A stretch of 64,000 nt of DNA from Brachybacterium sp. FME24. Lineage in GTDB: Bacteria; Actinomycetota; Actinomycetes; Actinomycetales; Dermabacteraceae. The notes under the pieces were generated by a model. That model was not told where the DNA came from. It saw only the letters and a list, made by a program, of their open reading frames with translations, and did not search any database. A program made the translations under genes and the position numbers. Each line of letters begins with the position of its first letter. Position 1 is the stretch's first letter. The stretch spans positions 176,809 through 240,808 of the forward strand of contig NZ_JABUXV010000008.1 of assembly GCF_014897705.1 (NCBI RefSeq), in the 5' to 3' direction. This document shows, in pieces, positions 51,116-60,110 of the stretch.

Positions 51116-51958
51116 ATGAGCATCGATGCCACTGCCATCATCCGCGAGGAAGCGGACCGGCTCGCCGCCGTCCTTCTCGCCACCGATCCTGATCAGCAGG
51201 TCCCGACCTGCCCGGAGTGGAATGCTGCAGACCTGCTGTGGCACGCCGCCGAGGTCCACGAGTTCTGGGCCGCCATCCTCGCCCAGAGGGCGCTGACCGA
51301 GGAGCAGGTGGAGGAGATCTCGGGGGCGAGGGGTGCGCGGCCCGATGACCTCGAGGCGCTGACGGATCGTCGCGCCGCTGCGACGGACGCACTCCTCGCC
51401 CAGCTCGAGACCCGCCGCGACGACGAGGCCGCCTGGTTCTGGCTCTCGACGCAGCAGAATGTCGGCGTGATCCGCCGTATGCAGACCCATGAGGCGATCA
51501 TCCATCGGGTCGACGCGGAGCTCGCCGCGGGCCGCCCCGTCACCCCGATCTCGACCGAGGTCGCTCACGCCGGGCTGGACCACGTGCTGCGCGTGATGTG
51601 GCCGGCAGGAATCGAGTGGATCCCGCAGTGGGCCCGGATCACGCCGACCGCCGTGATCGAGATCGAGGCGGGCGGGAGCGGCACCGAGCAGCTGCTCATC
51701 AGCCGCTGGTCGGGGACGCGCCCCCGCGACGGCGCGCGCTTCGATGTCCCTGTCGGCCGCCTGCTCGAGAACGCTGGGGAGGGCGACTCTCTCCCGCGCG
51801 CCACCGTATCCGGTTCTCCGTTCGCCCTGGACCTGTGGGCATGGGGGAGGGGCCTGGCTCTCGAGCACCTCACCGGCGGGTCCGAGAAGGTCGAGATCGT
51901 CGGCGATCCGGAGGCCGTGCAGCAGATGAGGGCGCTGATCGCCGAAGGGCACGACTGA
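51116..51958 (+). CDS. Maleylpyruvate isomerase-family, mycothiol-dependent enzyme (DinB-like)
   Basis: 280-residue protein with the N-terminal MDMPI fold: CPEWNAADLLWHAAEVHEFW carries one metal His, and RRMQTHEAIIHRVDAELA the HxxxH-type pair. The C-terminal region (after about residue 170) is the SCP2-like MDMPI_C domain, ending DLWAWGRGLALEHL. Such enzymes use mycothiol as thiol cofactor, in keeping with an actinobacterial host. The exact reaction is unknown. Confidence 0.85.
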   Translation: MSIDATAIIREEADRLAAVLLATDPDQQVPTCPEWNAADLLWHAAEVHEFWAAILAQRALTEEQVEEISGARGARPDDLEALTDRRAAATDALLAQLETRRDDEAAWFWLSTQQNVGVIRRMQTHEAIIHRVDAELAAGRPVTPISTEVAHAGLDHVLRVMWPAGIEWIPQWARITPTAVIEIEAGGSGTEQLLISRWSGTRPRDGARFDVPVGRLLENAGEGDSLPRATVSGSPFALDLWAWGRGLALEHLTGGSEKVEIVGDPEAVQQMRALIAEGHD

Positions 51959-51988
51959 GGTCCGTGGGAGCTGGGGAGCGCCCGCGCC

Positions 51989-52624
51989 TCACCGCGCAGT
52001 CTGCACCGGTGCGATCTGCGCTGCAGGCACCTGCCGCAGTCGACCGTCGGCCAGATGCATGAGCGTCGCGATCGCGAGGAACGCCCCCAGCACCACGACG
52101 GTGGTGATCAGCACCTGCGACCAGGACGACGCGGTCGGATCCAGGAACGCGTAGGGGTACCAGGCGGTGACCCCGCCCCGCATCCAGGTGGCAGCCAGGT
52201 ACGCGAGAGGGAAGGCCTGCCACCACAGGATGCGACGTGAGGAAGCAGGGTGCTCACGGGGTGTCAGGGCCCAATCGGCGATCGCCGCCACCGGCGCCAG
52301 ACGGTGCAGCACGATCCCGGTCCAGCCGATATCCCATCGCAGCAGTTCGTCCAGCGGGGCCACCAGCAGCGCGTAGATGATCCCCGTCATCGCGAGATAG
52401 AACGCGACGGCTCCGCGCGCATCGTCGAACCAGGCGGGCCGACCGGTCGCCATGGCAGTGCCCACGCCCACGAGGACCACGAACATCAGGTTCGATTGGT
52501 TGGTGAAGTAGGAGACGTGCTGTGCGAGCAGACCCTCGTGCACGGCGCCCAGGGCATCGCTGACCAGCGCAGCGAGAACCAGCAGTGCGATCGCCGACCG
52601 CGCCGCCGTGGCCGGGCTGATCAC
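51989..52624 (-). CDS. Pr6Pr-family membrane protein
   Basis: 211-residue integral membrane protein with six hydrophobic helices. The pattern HVSYFTNQSNLMFVVLVGVG, then GIVLHRLAPVAAIADWAL and YPYAFLDP, matches the Pr6Pr (FAR-17a/AIG1-like) family of unknown function. GTG at 52624 overlaps the stop of the epimerase gene by 4 bp, so it is translationally coupled. Confidence 0.8.
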   Translation of the reverse strand: MISPATAARSAIALLVLAALVSDALGAVHEGLLAQHVSYFTNQSNLMFVVLVGVGTAMATGRPAWFDDARGAVAFYLAMTGIIYALLVAPLDELLRWDIGWTGIVLHRLAPVAAIADWALTPREHPASSRRILWWQAFPLAYLAATWMRGGVTAWYPYAFLDPTASSWSQVLITTVVVLGAFLAIATLMHLADGRLRQVPAAQIAPVQTAR

Positions 52625-53406
52625 GACCCGTGGGGCCAGGAATCTCGCACGTCGGCGCCGCCTTCGATCACGGTCTCCCGGCCACCGGTCAGATCCGTCC
52701 AGGAGTCCTGGGGGCGGTAGCCCAGCTCGAGGGTGGTGTTGGTCATCGACCAGCGCCGATTGGGGTTGTCGGAGATCGCATAGAACACTCCGAATCGCAC
52801 CTCGGCCTCGATCGCCCGACGCACCACCTGCGCACAATCGCGCGGGCTCAGCCACAGGGCGCGCAGGATGTCCTCCTCGACCGTGAGCGGATCGTCGGTC
52901 ACCCAGCCGATGCGCAGCGCGATCACGTCCAACCCGTACTCGTCGTAGTAATAACGACCGAGGGCTTCGCCGAAGATCTTGGAGACGCCGTAGAGGGAGT
53001 CTCCGCGGGGGATCTGGTCCGGGTACACCGGCCACTGCTCGAGCCGGTCGTACATACCCATCGCATGGTTCGAGGAGGCGAGGACGACGCGCCTGACGCC
53101 GGCTGCTCGGGCCGCCTCGAGAACATTGCGCTGTCCGATGAGATTCGCTTCCAGCACGAGCTCCCAGCTGGATTCCGGGGAAGCGGCGCCGGCCAGGTGC
53201 ACCACCGTGTCGATACCGTCCATGAGTGCGAGGACCTGGTCGTAGTCGCCGAGCTCGGCGACCCGGAAGTCGGAGCCCGGCGGGGCATCATCGGCGCTGC
53301 GGCCATGCAGGACGAGCTCGTAGTCCTCATCCAGGGCCGCAGTCAGGTCGGAGCCGACGCCGCCCGTCGCGCCGGTGATCAGCACACGCCTGTTCGAGTT
53401 GCTCAT
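52621..53406 (-). CDS. NAD-dependent epimerase/dehydratase, uronate dehydrogenase-like
   Basis: 261-residue extended-type SDR. The cofactor loop is ITGATGGVGSDL, followed by VVHLAGAASPESSW. Catalytic Ser lies in LASSNHAMGMY and YxxxK in LYGVSK. The SNHAMGMYDR segment resembles bacterial uronate dehydrogenases, which oxidise galacturonate or glucuronate with NAD; that is an inference. It is coupled to the Pr6Pr gene. Confidence 0.85.
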   Translation of the reverse strand: MSNSNRRVLITGATGGVGSDLTAALDEDYELVLHGRSADDAPPGSDFRVAELGDYDQVLALMDGIDTVVHLAGAASPESSWELVLEANLIGQRNVLEAARAAGVRRVVLASSNHAMGMYDRLEQWPVYPDQIPRGDSLYGVSKIFGEALGRYYYDEYGLDVIALRIGWVTDDPLTVEEDILRALWLSPRDCAQVVRRAIEAEVRFGVFYAISDNPNRRWSMTNTTLELGYRPQDSWTDLTGGRETVIEGGADVRDSWPHGS

Positions 53407-53454
53407 GCGGCCATTATGGTCGCTGCGATCCCGACGGGGGCGGCTCCAGGGACG

Positions 53455-54222
53455 TCAGGACGTGCGGGCCCCTGCCTGGTGGTCGCCGTCCCGGTCCGGC
53501 ATCGGCCGGATCTCGGTGCGCATCCGCTCCATGCGTGAGTCCAGGTCCGCGGCGACGCGCGCGGCGTCGTCCAGCTCCTCGCGCAGGCGGGGAGGGAGGT
53601 TCTTGCGGTACTTGTAGCTCAGCTTGTGCTCGGTGCTGGCCCAGAAGTCCATGGCGATGGTACGCAGCTGCAGCTCGACGGGCACGTACTCGGTGTGCTC
53701 CGAGAGGAAGACGGGAACCTGCACGATCAGGTGCAGCGAGCGATACCCGTTGCGCTTCGGAGAAGCGATGTAGTCCTTGACGGTGAGCACCTCGAGATCC
53801 GGCTGACGGCGCAGCATGTCCGCGATCCAATACACGTCCGAGACGAAGCTGCAGGTGATGCGCACCCCGGCGATGTCATGGACCCGCGTCCGGATCGCCG
53901 GGATCGTCATGTCGCCGCCGGTGCGCACGGCTTTCTCGATGAGGCTCTCGGTGGACTTCAGGCGAGAGCGCACGTGCTCGATCGGACTGTAGTCGTGAAT
54001 CTGCTCGAACTCCTGGCGCAGGATGTTCACTTTCGTCTCCACCTCGTCGATCCCGAACTGGTAGTGCATCCGCAGCCGGGTGAATTCCTGGTGGACCTGC
54101 TTCAGCTGCGCGGCGAGGAGCTCCTGGTCGGCATCCGGCCGTACCAGCTGGGCCTGCTGTGCCTGCACCAGGGCACTTACCCGCTGCGAGGTCTCGCCGT
54201 CGATCGTTTCCGCGTCGTCCAT
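53455..54222 (-). CDS. GTP pyrophosphokinase, small alarmone synthetase type
   Basis: 255-residue single RelA/SpoT synthetase domain with no hydrolase or C-terminal regulatory domains. Motifs are DIAGVRITCSFVSDVYWIAD, VKDYIASPKRNGYRSLHLIV and ELQLRTIAMDFWASTEHKLSYK. It makes ppGpp/pppGpp (or pGpp) from ATP and a guanine nucleotide. The ATG at 54222 opens a short N-terminal helix; the ribosome site (GAAGGG) is rather distant. The open frame to 54426 upstream is non-coding. Confidence 0.9.
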   Translation of the reverse strand: MDDAETIDGETSQRVSALVQAQQAQLVRPDADQELLAAQLKQVHQEFTRLRMHYQFGIDEVETKVNILRQEFEQIHDYSPIEHVRSRLKSTESLIEKAVRTGGDMTIPAIRTRVHDIAGVRITCSFVSDVYWIADMLRRQPDLEVLTVKDYIASPKRNGYRSLHLIVQVPVFLSEHTEYVPVELQLRTIAMDFWASTEHKLSYKYRKNLPPRLREELDDAARVAADLDSRMERMRTEIRPMPDRDGDHQAGARTS

Positions 54223-54395
54223 GGAGTGACAGCCCTTCGAGGGGGAATCCGAACTCCCCGACCATGCCAGATCCGGCTGGGGAGGCGGTGCAACCGCGTC
54301 GACAACCGTAGATCTGTTCGCCACGAAGGAGAAGCGGTGTTCACGAGGCGAGGGTGGCACGTTCGGAGGCTGACCGCCCATGACCAGGCAACCCG

Positions 54396-55232
54396 CTATT
54401 CGGCCACCCGCGAGCCGATCCCCCACGACCCGGTGGCAGCGAGATCATTGAACGTGTACACGTGAGGACCCTGCAGCATCGACGTCGGATCCCGGTAGGC
54501 CGGGGCGAGCTCGTCGAGCAGAGCATCCGGTCGCCACGAGCCCGGGCCCACGAGGCGGCGAACCCCGGAGGTCGGAGCTGTCAGCAGGCGCAGCGAACGG
54601 CCCACCCCGATCCGCGCCCCGATGCGCAGCAATCGCGCTGTGCCGACGGGGGCGGCGATGCCCGGACGCACCGGGAGGGTGACGCCTGCGTCCCGGATGT
54701 TCTGCAGCCACGACAGCAGCGGCGCAGCCTCGAAGCACATCTGGGTCACCAGATAGGAAGCATGCTCCGCCTTCGCCTTCAGCAACCGCAGAGCCTCCTG
54801 CTCCCCGACGAACGGGTGCCCCTCGGGATGCGCGCCCACGCCGATGGTGAACCCGCGCCTCTCCGCGTCGATGACCTCCACCAGGTCCAGCGCTCCGGTG
54901 AAGGCGCCGGCAGGCCGCGGGGCATCGCCGGCGATCACGAATACTTCGTGCACGCCGGCGGAGGCGAGTTCCGCCAGGATCCCACGCAGTTCCCGCACGT
55001 CGGCGATCTGGCGGGCGGCCAGGTGAGGTATCGCCGTGAACCCCCGTTCCGCCAGGGCCAGCGCTGTCGAGATCGTCGCCGCCGTCCCGTGCGCCGGTGA
55101 GGCGGTCACGGTCACCCGTGACCCCGGCGGCAGATGCTCGGCCACCTGCTCGGCGATGTCCCGCAACGGGATCACCTCGAACTGTGGCCTGCACTCCTGC
55201 GCCGACGGGTCGCGCGGAACCTCGCTGGTCAT
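54396..55232 (-). CDS. Methylenetetrahydrofolate reductase-like (MetF family) protein
   Basis: 278-residue TIM-barrel flavoprotein-like MetF relative. It has VTVTASPAHGTAATISTALAL, the HLAARQIADVRELRGILAELASAGV region and FVIAGDAPRPAGAF, equivalent to the loops binding FAD and folate, then FIGVGAHPEGHP-like IGVGAHPEGHPFV. It starts 1 bp after the GcvT-like gene stop, so the two are coupled. Its role would be to pass methylene-THF from demethylation into methyl-THF or back. Confidence 0.85.
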   Translation of the reverse strand: MTSEVPRDPSAQECRPQFEVIPLRDIAEQVAEHLPPGSRVTVTASPAHGTAATISTALALAERGFTAIPHLAARQIADVRELRGILAELASAGVHEVFVIAGDAPRPAGAFTGALDLVEVIDAERRGFTIGVGAHPEGHPFVGEQEALRLLKAKAEHASYLVTQMCFEAAPLLSWLQNIRDAGVTLPVRPGIAAPVGTARLLRIGARIGVGRSLRLLTAPTSGVRRLVGPGSWRPDALLDELAPAYRDPTSMLQGPHVYTFNDLAATGSWGIGSRVAE

Positions 55233-55233
55233 C

Positions 55234-56478
55234 TCAGACTCCCAAGGCAAGCTCTCCTGCCGCCGCATCAGGTGTTCCGAGTGCGGTGACGTCCCCCTTG
55301 GGCTGATCCTTGGCCGGGTCAATGAACGGTTTGGCGACGACGACGGCATCGACCAGATCGGTACCGGAGGCGTCGCGGGCGCCGATGTCGACCTGCAGCT
55401 GCGTGCCCACCTCTGCGGCCTCGATCGACACCATCGCCAGTCCGATGTTCTTCGCCAGCCGCGGGGATCGACAGGCGGAGGTGACCTCGCCGATGCGGGT
55501 CCCGTCACGGTGGACGGGCAGGACGTCGATCATCGAGCCGTCGTTGTAGGTACCCAGCTCCGGCCCGCCGATCTCGAGCCCGACCAGCTTCCGATGCGGA
55601 CCCTCCGCCTTGATCCGGCGCAAGGCCTCCTTGCCGATGAAGTCGGCCTCCTGGTCGAGGTCCACCATCCAGTCGTAGCCCATACCGACCTCGAAGGGGT
55701 TGGTGTTGATCGTGATGTCCGCGCCGTGAGCGAGCATGCCGCCCTCGATGCGCCGCATATGGCACGGCCCGATGACCCGCAGATCATGGGCCCTGCCTGC
55801 TTCCCAGACCAGCTCCCACAGCCTCTCGGCATCGCGCGACGCGTGATGGACATAGATCTCGTACCCGATCTCGCCGGTGTATCCGGTGCGCGAGACCGTC
55901 ACGTCGATCCCGTCGATCGTGTAGTCGTGCAGGTAGTAGTAGCGGATGTCGGCCACCGAGTCGCCGAGCAGGTCGCGCATGAGTGCGAAGGACTTCGGTC
56001 CCTGCACCTGCACGGGGCCGACGTCGATCTCTTCGATCCGCACGTCCATCCCGGCGTGCGTGGCGACGCCGCGGGCCCACAGCAGGATGTCGCTGTCGGC
56101 GAGCGAGAGCCAGAAGCGGTTCTCCTCCAGTCGCAGCAGGATCGGGTCGTTCAGGATCCCGCCGTGCTGATCGGTGAGGAAGACGTACTTGCACTGTCCG
56201 ACCTTGCACTTCGACAGGTCGCGGGTGATCAACAGGTTCGTGAAGTCGAAGGCGTCGGGGCCGGAGATCTCGATCTGGCGCTCGACGCCGACGTCCCAGA
56301 GGGTGACGCCCTCCAGCAGCGCCCAGTACTCGGCGACGGGGTCACCGTAGTGCCGGGGGTGATATGTGTGGTTGTAGACGCTGTACATCGCGACCCCGTG
56401 GCGCCGGGAGGCGTAGAAGAACGGGGACTTGCGGATGCGGGGGTAGAGCAGCACTTGAGGATTCGGGTTCACAGTCAT
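55234..56478 (-). CDS. GcvT-family demethylase, DmdA-like
   Basis: 414-residue tetrahydrofolate-dependent aminomethyl/methyltransferase. The protein resembles DMSP demethylase DmdA more than housekeeping GcvT: the segments LWDVGVERQIEISGPDA, ITRDLSKCKVGQCKYV and FWLSLADSDILLWARG all have close counterparts in DmdA. The C-terminal barrel begins with RRIEGGMLAHGADITINTNP. GGAGG 6 nt before the ATG at 56478 sets the start. The substrate could be DMSP, a methylated amine or glycine betaine derivative; the sequence cannot decide. Confidence 0.85.
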   Translation of the reverse strand: MTVNPNPQVLLYPRIRKSPFFYASRRHGVAMYSVYNHTYHPRHYGDPVAEYWALLEGVTLWDVGVERQIEISGPDAFDFTNLLITRDLSKCKVGQCKYVFLTDQHGGILNDPILLRLEENRFWLSLADSDILLWARGVATHAGMDVRIEEIDVGPVQVQGPKSFALMRDLLGDSVADIRYYYLHDYTIDGIDVTVSRTGYTGEIGYEIYVHHASRDAERLWELVWEAGRAHDLRVIGPCHMRRIEGGMLAHGADITINTNPFEVGMGYDWMVDLDQEADFIGKEALRRIKAEGPHRKLVGLEIGGPELGTYNDGSMIDVLPVHRDGTRIGEVTSACRSPRLAKNIGLAMVSIEAAEVGTQLQVDIGARDASGTDLVDAVVVAKPFIDPAKDQPKGDVTALGTPDAAAGELALGV

Positions 56479-56523
56479 TGTGGCCTCCAGGAATCGTGTC
56501 CGTGCCCAACTGTGACATTCCCG

Positions 56524-56555
56524 TGCGCAATGCGCAATGATGTGCGTAGTACGCA
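56524..56555. promoter_or_regulatory. Tandem IclR-type palindromes
   Basis: TGCGCAATGCGCA (56524-56536) and TGCGTAGTACGCA (56543-56555) are two 13-bp palindromes of the form TGCGYA-N-TRCGCA, 19 bp apart, in the divergent region between the GcvT-like and IclR genes. They are probable IclR operators. Confidence 0.65.
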
Positions 56556-56636
56556 TGACAGGTACGAGAAAGCCAGGGAGACGAGGACGCATCGAGTGCG
56601 ATGAGCGCGATGCGGTCACCGGTCAGGAGGAGCCAG

Positions 56637-57413
56637 ATGATGACGGGAACGGGAGCAGTGCAGTCCGTCGACAGAGCGGTGCAGGTGCTGGAGATCCTCG
56701 CCCGCGACGGCGGGTCGAGCGTGGGTCGGGTCGCGGCCGAGCTGGGGGTCCACCAGTCCACGGCCTCGCGTCTGATCGCCGCGCTGGAAGGTCGCGACCT
56801 GGTGGAACGAGCCGGGGAGGGCGGGCCCGTGCGGCTCGGCGTCGGCGTGCTGCGGCTGGCGGCGGCGACGCACTCCCGGCCCGACCTCACCGCCGTCGCC
56901 GGCCCGGTGTGCGACGCGCTCGCCGAGCAGCTGGGCGAGACGGTGAACCTCGCCGTATACCGCTCGGGAGCGGCGGTGAATCTTCACCAGGCCCAGGGCA
57001 CCAGGACGGTCGCGATGCACAACTGGGTGGGGGACCGGACAGTCCTGCACGCGACCTCGAGCGGGAAGGTGCTGCTCGCGCACCTTCCGCTGGCGGAGAG
57101 CGAGGCTCTGCTGGCAGCACCCCTGGAACGATTCACGACTCGCACGGTCGTCGACCCGGTCGCGCTGCGGGAGCAGCTGCGGGAGGCCGGGACCCGCGGC
57201 TGGGCGGTGGCGGAGGAAGAGTTCGAGGAGGGACTGAACGCCGTCGCCGCGGCGATCCGTGGGCCGGAGGGGAACGTGGTCGCGGCGCTGTCCGCGGCCG
57301 GGCCCGCCTACCGGCTCGGCTCCGCGGACCTCCCGCAGATGGCTGAGCAGCTGGTGCGGGCCGCCACGGACGTCTCACGAGCGTTGGGGCATCGCCCCGA
57401 CCTCACGGGCTGA
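56637..57413 (+). CDS. IclR-family transcriptional regulator
   Basis: 258-residue regulator. The N-terminal winged helix (SVDRAVQVLEILARDGGSSV, then QSTASRLIAALEGRDLVER) is followed by the IclR effector domain with HNWVGDRTVLHATSSGKVLLA and GWAVAEEEFEEGLNAVAAAI. AGGAGG 6 nt before the ATG at 56637. It is divergent from the GcvT-like/MetF operon and convergent with the dehydrogenase gene; likely effectors are the substrates of that pathway. Confidence 0.92.
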   Translation: MMTGTGAVQSVDRAVQVLEILARDGGSSVGRVAAELGVHQSTASRLIAALEGRDLVERAGEGGPVRLGVGVLRLAAATHSRPDLTAVAGPVCDALAEQLGETVNLAVYRSGAAVNLHQAQGTRTVAMHNWVGDRTVLHATSSGKVLLAHLPLAESEALLAAPLERFTTRTVVDPVALREQLREAGTRGWAVAEEEFEEGLNAVAAAIRGPEGNVVAALSAAGPAYRLGSADLPQMAEQLVRAATDVSRALGHRPDLTG

Positions 57414-57452
57414 CCCGCCCTGGCCTGGCAGGCGCCCCGTCCAGGATCGGTC

Positions 57453-59975
57453 TCAGCCCGTCATCCGAGCGTTCTCCGGGTCGAAGGGCGGTCGGCGCCC
57501 GACGCTCAGCACCTCCACCGGGAGCAGCGACCCCAGGTACTGGACGTGCAATGCCGTGCCCACCACTGATAGTTGCGGGGGGAGATATGCCAGGAGCAGG
57601 TAGCGTCCGATCGACGGCGCGGGACCGGCGGAGGCGACGAAGGAGCGACGTCCTCGGGAGTCGAGGATCGGCTCACCGTCGGGCGTGAGCACCGGTTCAT
57701 GACCGGTCGGGAAACGTGCGGCGTCCGGGTTCGAAGGAGGTTCCGCGAGGGCGAGGGTGCACAGTGTGGCGGCCGGTCCCCGATCTCGGGAGGCGAGGTA
57801 GGACTGCTTGCCGACGAAATCGGCCCGCTTCACCTTCGGCAGCGCGAGATCGGCCTCGACCGGGTCGTACTCCCCGGTGAGCTCGGCGCCCATCAGCCGG
57901 TAGGCCTTCTCCAGGCGCCCCGTGGTGCCGTACACCCCGATGCCCGCGGCAATCGCGCCATGCTCCTGGCCGGCTTCCCACAGCAGGTCCCACAGGCGCA
58001 GACCGTGCTCGGTGGCGACGTGGATCTCCCAGCCGGATTCGCCGACGTAGGAGATCCGCAGCATCGAGACCGGGATGCTGCCGAGCGCCATGTCCTGGGC
58101 GGTGCCGTACCCGAATGCCTCGCCGCCGAGGTCGATATCGGTGAGGGCCGAGACCAGATCACGGGCCCGCGGGCCCCATACCCCGATGGTGGAGACCGCC
58201 GAGGTCATGTCCGTCAGCTGCACCGATCCGTCAGGAGGCAGATGGCCCCGCAACCACGCGAGGTCCCGGCCGCCCTCGGCGCCGCCGGTGATCACCCGGA
58301 AATCCGCCACCCCGCGTCGCACGATCGTCAGGTCCGAGCGGAACGTGCCCACCTCGGTCAGCAGCGGGGTGTAGACGACGCGGCCGACGCGCACATCGAT
58401 CCGCGCCATGGCGAGATGCTCCAGGTAGGCCAGGGCGCCGGGCCCCGTCACGTCGAAGATCGCGAAGGCGCCCAGGTCGATCATCGCCACCCGCTCGCGC
58501 ATCGCGAGGTGTTCGGCCTCGATGAGCGGTGACCACCAGCGGGCATCCCACTCGTGGTTGCGCTCGGAGAGGCGGGCTCCGAACTCGGCGAGGAGCGGGG
58601 CGTTGGTCCGGTACCACTGCGGGCGTTCCCAGCCGGCGGCCTCGAAGTACTCCGCCCCGAGCGCCTCGGTGCGGGGATGGAACGGGCTGGTGCGCATCGG
58701 GCGGCCCGAAAGCCACTGCTCACGGGGATGGCTGATCCCGTAGACCCTCGGGAACCCCTCGGCGGCGCGCGCCTTCACGTGGGCCTCGGTGCGGGCGGCG
58801 GGGTGGAAGCGAGCGATGTCCGAGCCGTGCGGATCGATCTCGCTGGTGCCGTCGGTGATCAGCTCGGCGAGCAGGCGGCCCACCCCCGCGGCCTCCTTGA
58901 TCCAGACCGCTGCCGCCGACCACAGGCCACCCACCTCGGGCGTCTCGCCCACCAGGGCGCCACCGTCCGGGGTGAGGGAGAGGAGCCCGTTGATCGCTGT
59001 CTTCCGGGGTGGTTCGGGGTCGGTGAGCAGCTCCGGGAACATCTCCCGCGCATGCTGCATCTGCTCGGTGAAGTCGTCCTCGGTGAAGGGGAAGCTGGTG
59101 GGGCTGGCCTGCCCGGGATGGGCACCGACCGGAGGGATCTCCTCCGTGCGGTGCAGCAGCGGGCGATGCGCGTAGGACCCGATCTCGAGGTCGGGCCCGC
59201 GCTGACGCTCGTACATGAGGCGGTCCATGTCCCGCAGGAGCGGGAAGCTGACCCAGTCATCGGTCGCCGCGAGCTGCGGGATCGGGCCGACGTCGATCAT
59301 CTGGTGCACCGCCGGGGTGAGCGGGATGGCCGCCCCCGCGAGCGCTGCGACCCGCGGGCTCCACACGCCGCAGGCGATGACCACGATCTCCGTCTCGATC
59401 TCACCGCGGTCGGTGACCACGCGACGCACGCGTCCTGCTGTGACCTCGAGGCCGGTCACCTCGGTGTCGGGGACGGTGGTGAGCGCGCCGAGGCCTTCAG
59501 CACGCTCACGCATCAGCTGACCCGCCCGGATCGGGTCGACGATCGCACCGGTCGGGGTATGGAAACCACCGATCAGCAGGCTCGCGTCGCAGTACGGCAC
59601 GAGCTCCTGGATCTCCGCGGGGGAGAGCAGGTGCGCCTCGACGCGCCACGATCGGGCCGACGTCATCCGTCGGGTCAGCTCCTGCATCCGTCGCGCGCTG
59701 CGCGCCACCTCGATGCCGCCGCAGCGGGTGAGCACCCCGAGCTCCCCGTACTGCCGCAGGGAGTCCACGGTGAGGTCGGTGATCTCCTTCGAATGGTCGA
59801 CGGGGAACACGAAGTTCGAGGCGTGCCCGGTCGACCCACCTGGATCCGGCAGCGGACCCTTGTCGATCTGGACGATACTGCGCCATCCATGGTCCGCGAG
59901 GTGGGCGACGGCGGCATTGCCCACCACACCGGCTCCGATGACGACGATGTCTGCGCGATCCGGCAACTGTGCCAT
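57453..59975 (-). CDS. FAD-dependent dehydrogenase fused to GcvT domain (dimethylglycine/sarcosine dehydrogenase-like)
   Basis: 840-residue two-part enzyme. Residues about 1-375 are a DAO-type FAD domain (VVIGAGVVGNAAVAHL at 11-26; GGSTGHASN with H51 where dimethylglycine dehydrogenase carries its covalent-FAD histidine). Residues about 376-430 are the FAO_M linker, about 435-715 a GcvT folate-binding domain and about 740-830 the GcvT C-terminal barrel. It oxidises an N-methyl amine and passes the formaldehyde unit to THF. Together with the MetF- and DmdA-like genes it makes a C1 demethylation cluster. Confidence 0.9.
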   Translation of the reverse strand: MAQLPDRADIVVIGAGVVGNAAVAHLADHGWRSIVQIDKGPLPDPGGSTGHASNFVFPVDHSKEITDLTVDSLRQYGELGVLTRCGGIEVARSARRMQELTRRMTSARSWRVEAHLLSPAEIQELVPYCDASLLIGGFHTPTGAIVDPIRAGQLMRERAEGLGALTTVPDTEVTGLEVTAGRVRRVVTDRGEIETEIVVIACGVWSPRVAALAGAAIPLTPAVHQMIDVGPIPQLAATDDWVSFPLLRDMDRLMYERQRGPDLEIGSYAHRPLLHRTEEIPPVGAHPGQASPTSFPFTEDDFTEQMQHAREMFPELLTDPEPPRKTAINGLLSLTPDGGALVGETPEVGGLWSAAAVWIKEAAGVGRLLAELITDGTSEIDPHGSDIARFHPAARTEAHVKARAAEGFPRVYGISHPREQWLSGRPMRTSPFHPRTEALGAEYFEAAGWERPQWYRTNAPLLAEFGARLSERNHEWDARWWSPLIEAEHLAMRERVAMIDLGAFAIFDVTGPGALAYLEHLAMARIDVRVGRVVYTPLLTEVGTFRSDLTIVRRGVADFRVITGGAEGGRDLAWLRGHLPPDGSVQLTDMTSAVSTIGVWGPRARDLVSALTDIDLGGEAFGYGTAQDMALGSIPVSMLRISYVGESGWEIHVATEHGLRLWDLLWEAGQEHGAIAAGIGVYGTTGRLEKAYRLMGAELTGEYDPVEADLALPKVKRADFVGKQSYLASRDRGPAATLCTLALAEPPSNPDAARFPTGHEPVLTPDGEPILDSRGRRSFVASAGPAPSIGRYLLLAYLPPQLSVVGTALHVQYLGSLLPVEVLSVGRRPPFDPENARMTG

Positions 59976-60110
59976 GGCGTCCTCCCGAACTGGCCCTGGG
60001 CATCCTCACGGTAGACCGGTCTGCGGCGTTTGACCAGGGGTACCACGATCGCGGTCCAGGCCCCGGCCCCGGTTCCGCCGAGCTTTCCAGATCCTCGGGA
60101 TGGGCGCTGC

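Noticed and set aside
54223..54395. Extension of the alarmone synthetase upstream of 54222
   Set aside because: Extra residues are Pro/Ser-rich and unlike the family; the frame merely stays open.
55036..56604. 522-codon frame opposite the GcvT-like gene
   Set aside because: Shadow; the opposite strand carries a complete folate enzyme.
58554..60014. 486-codon frame opposite the dimethylglycine dehydrogenase-like gene
   Set aside because: Shadow with Gly/Arg-rich composition and no domain.
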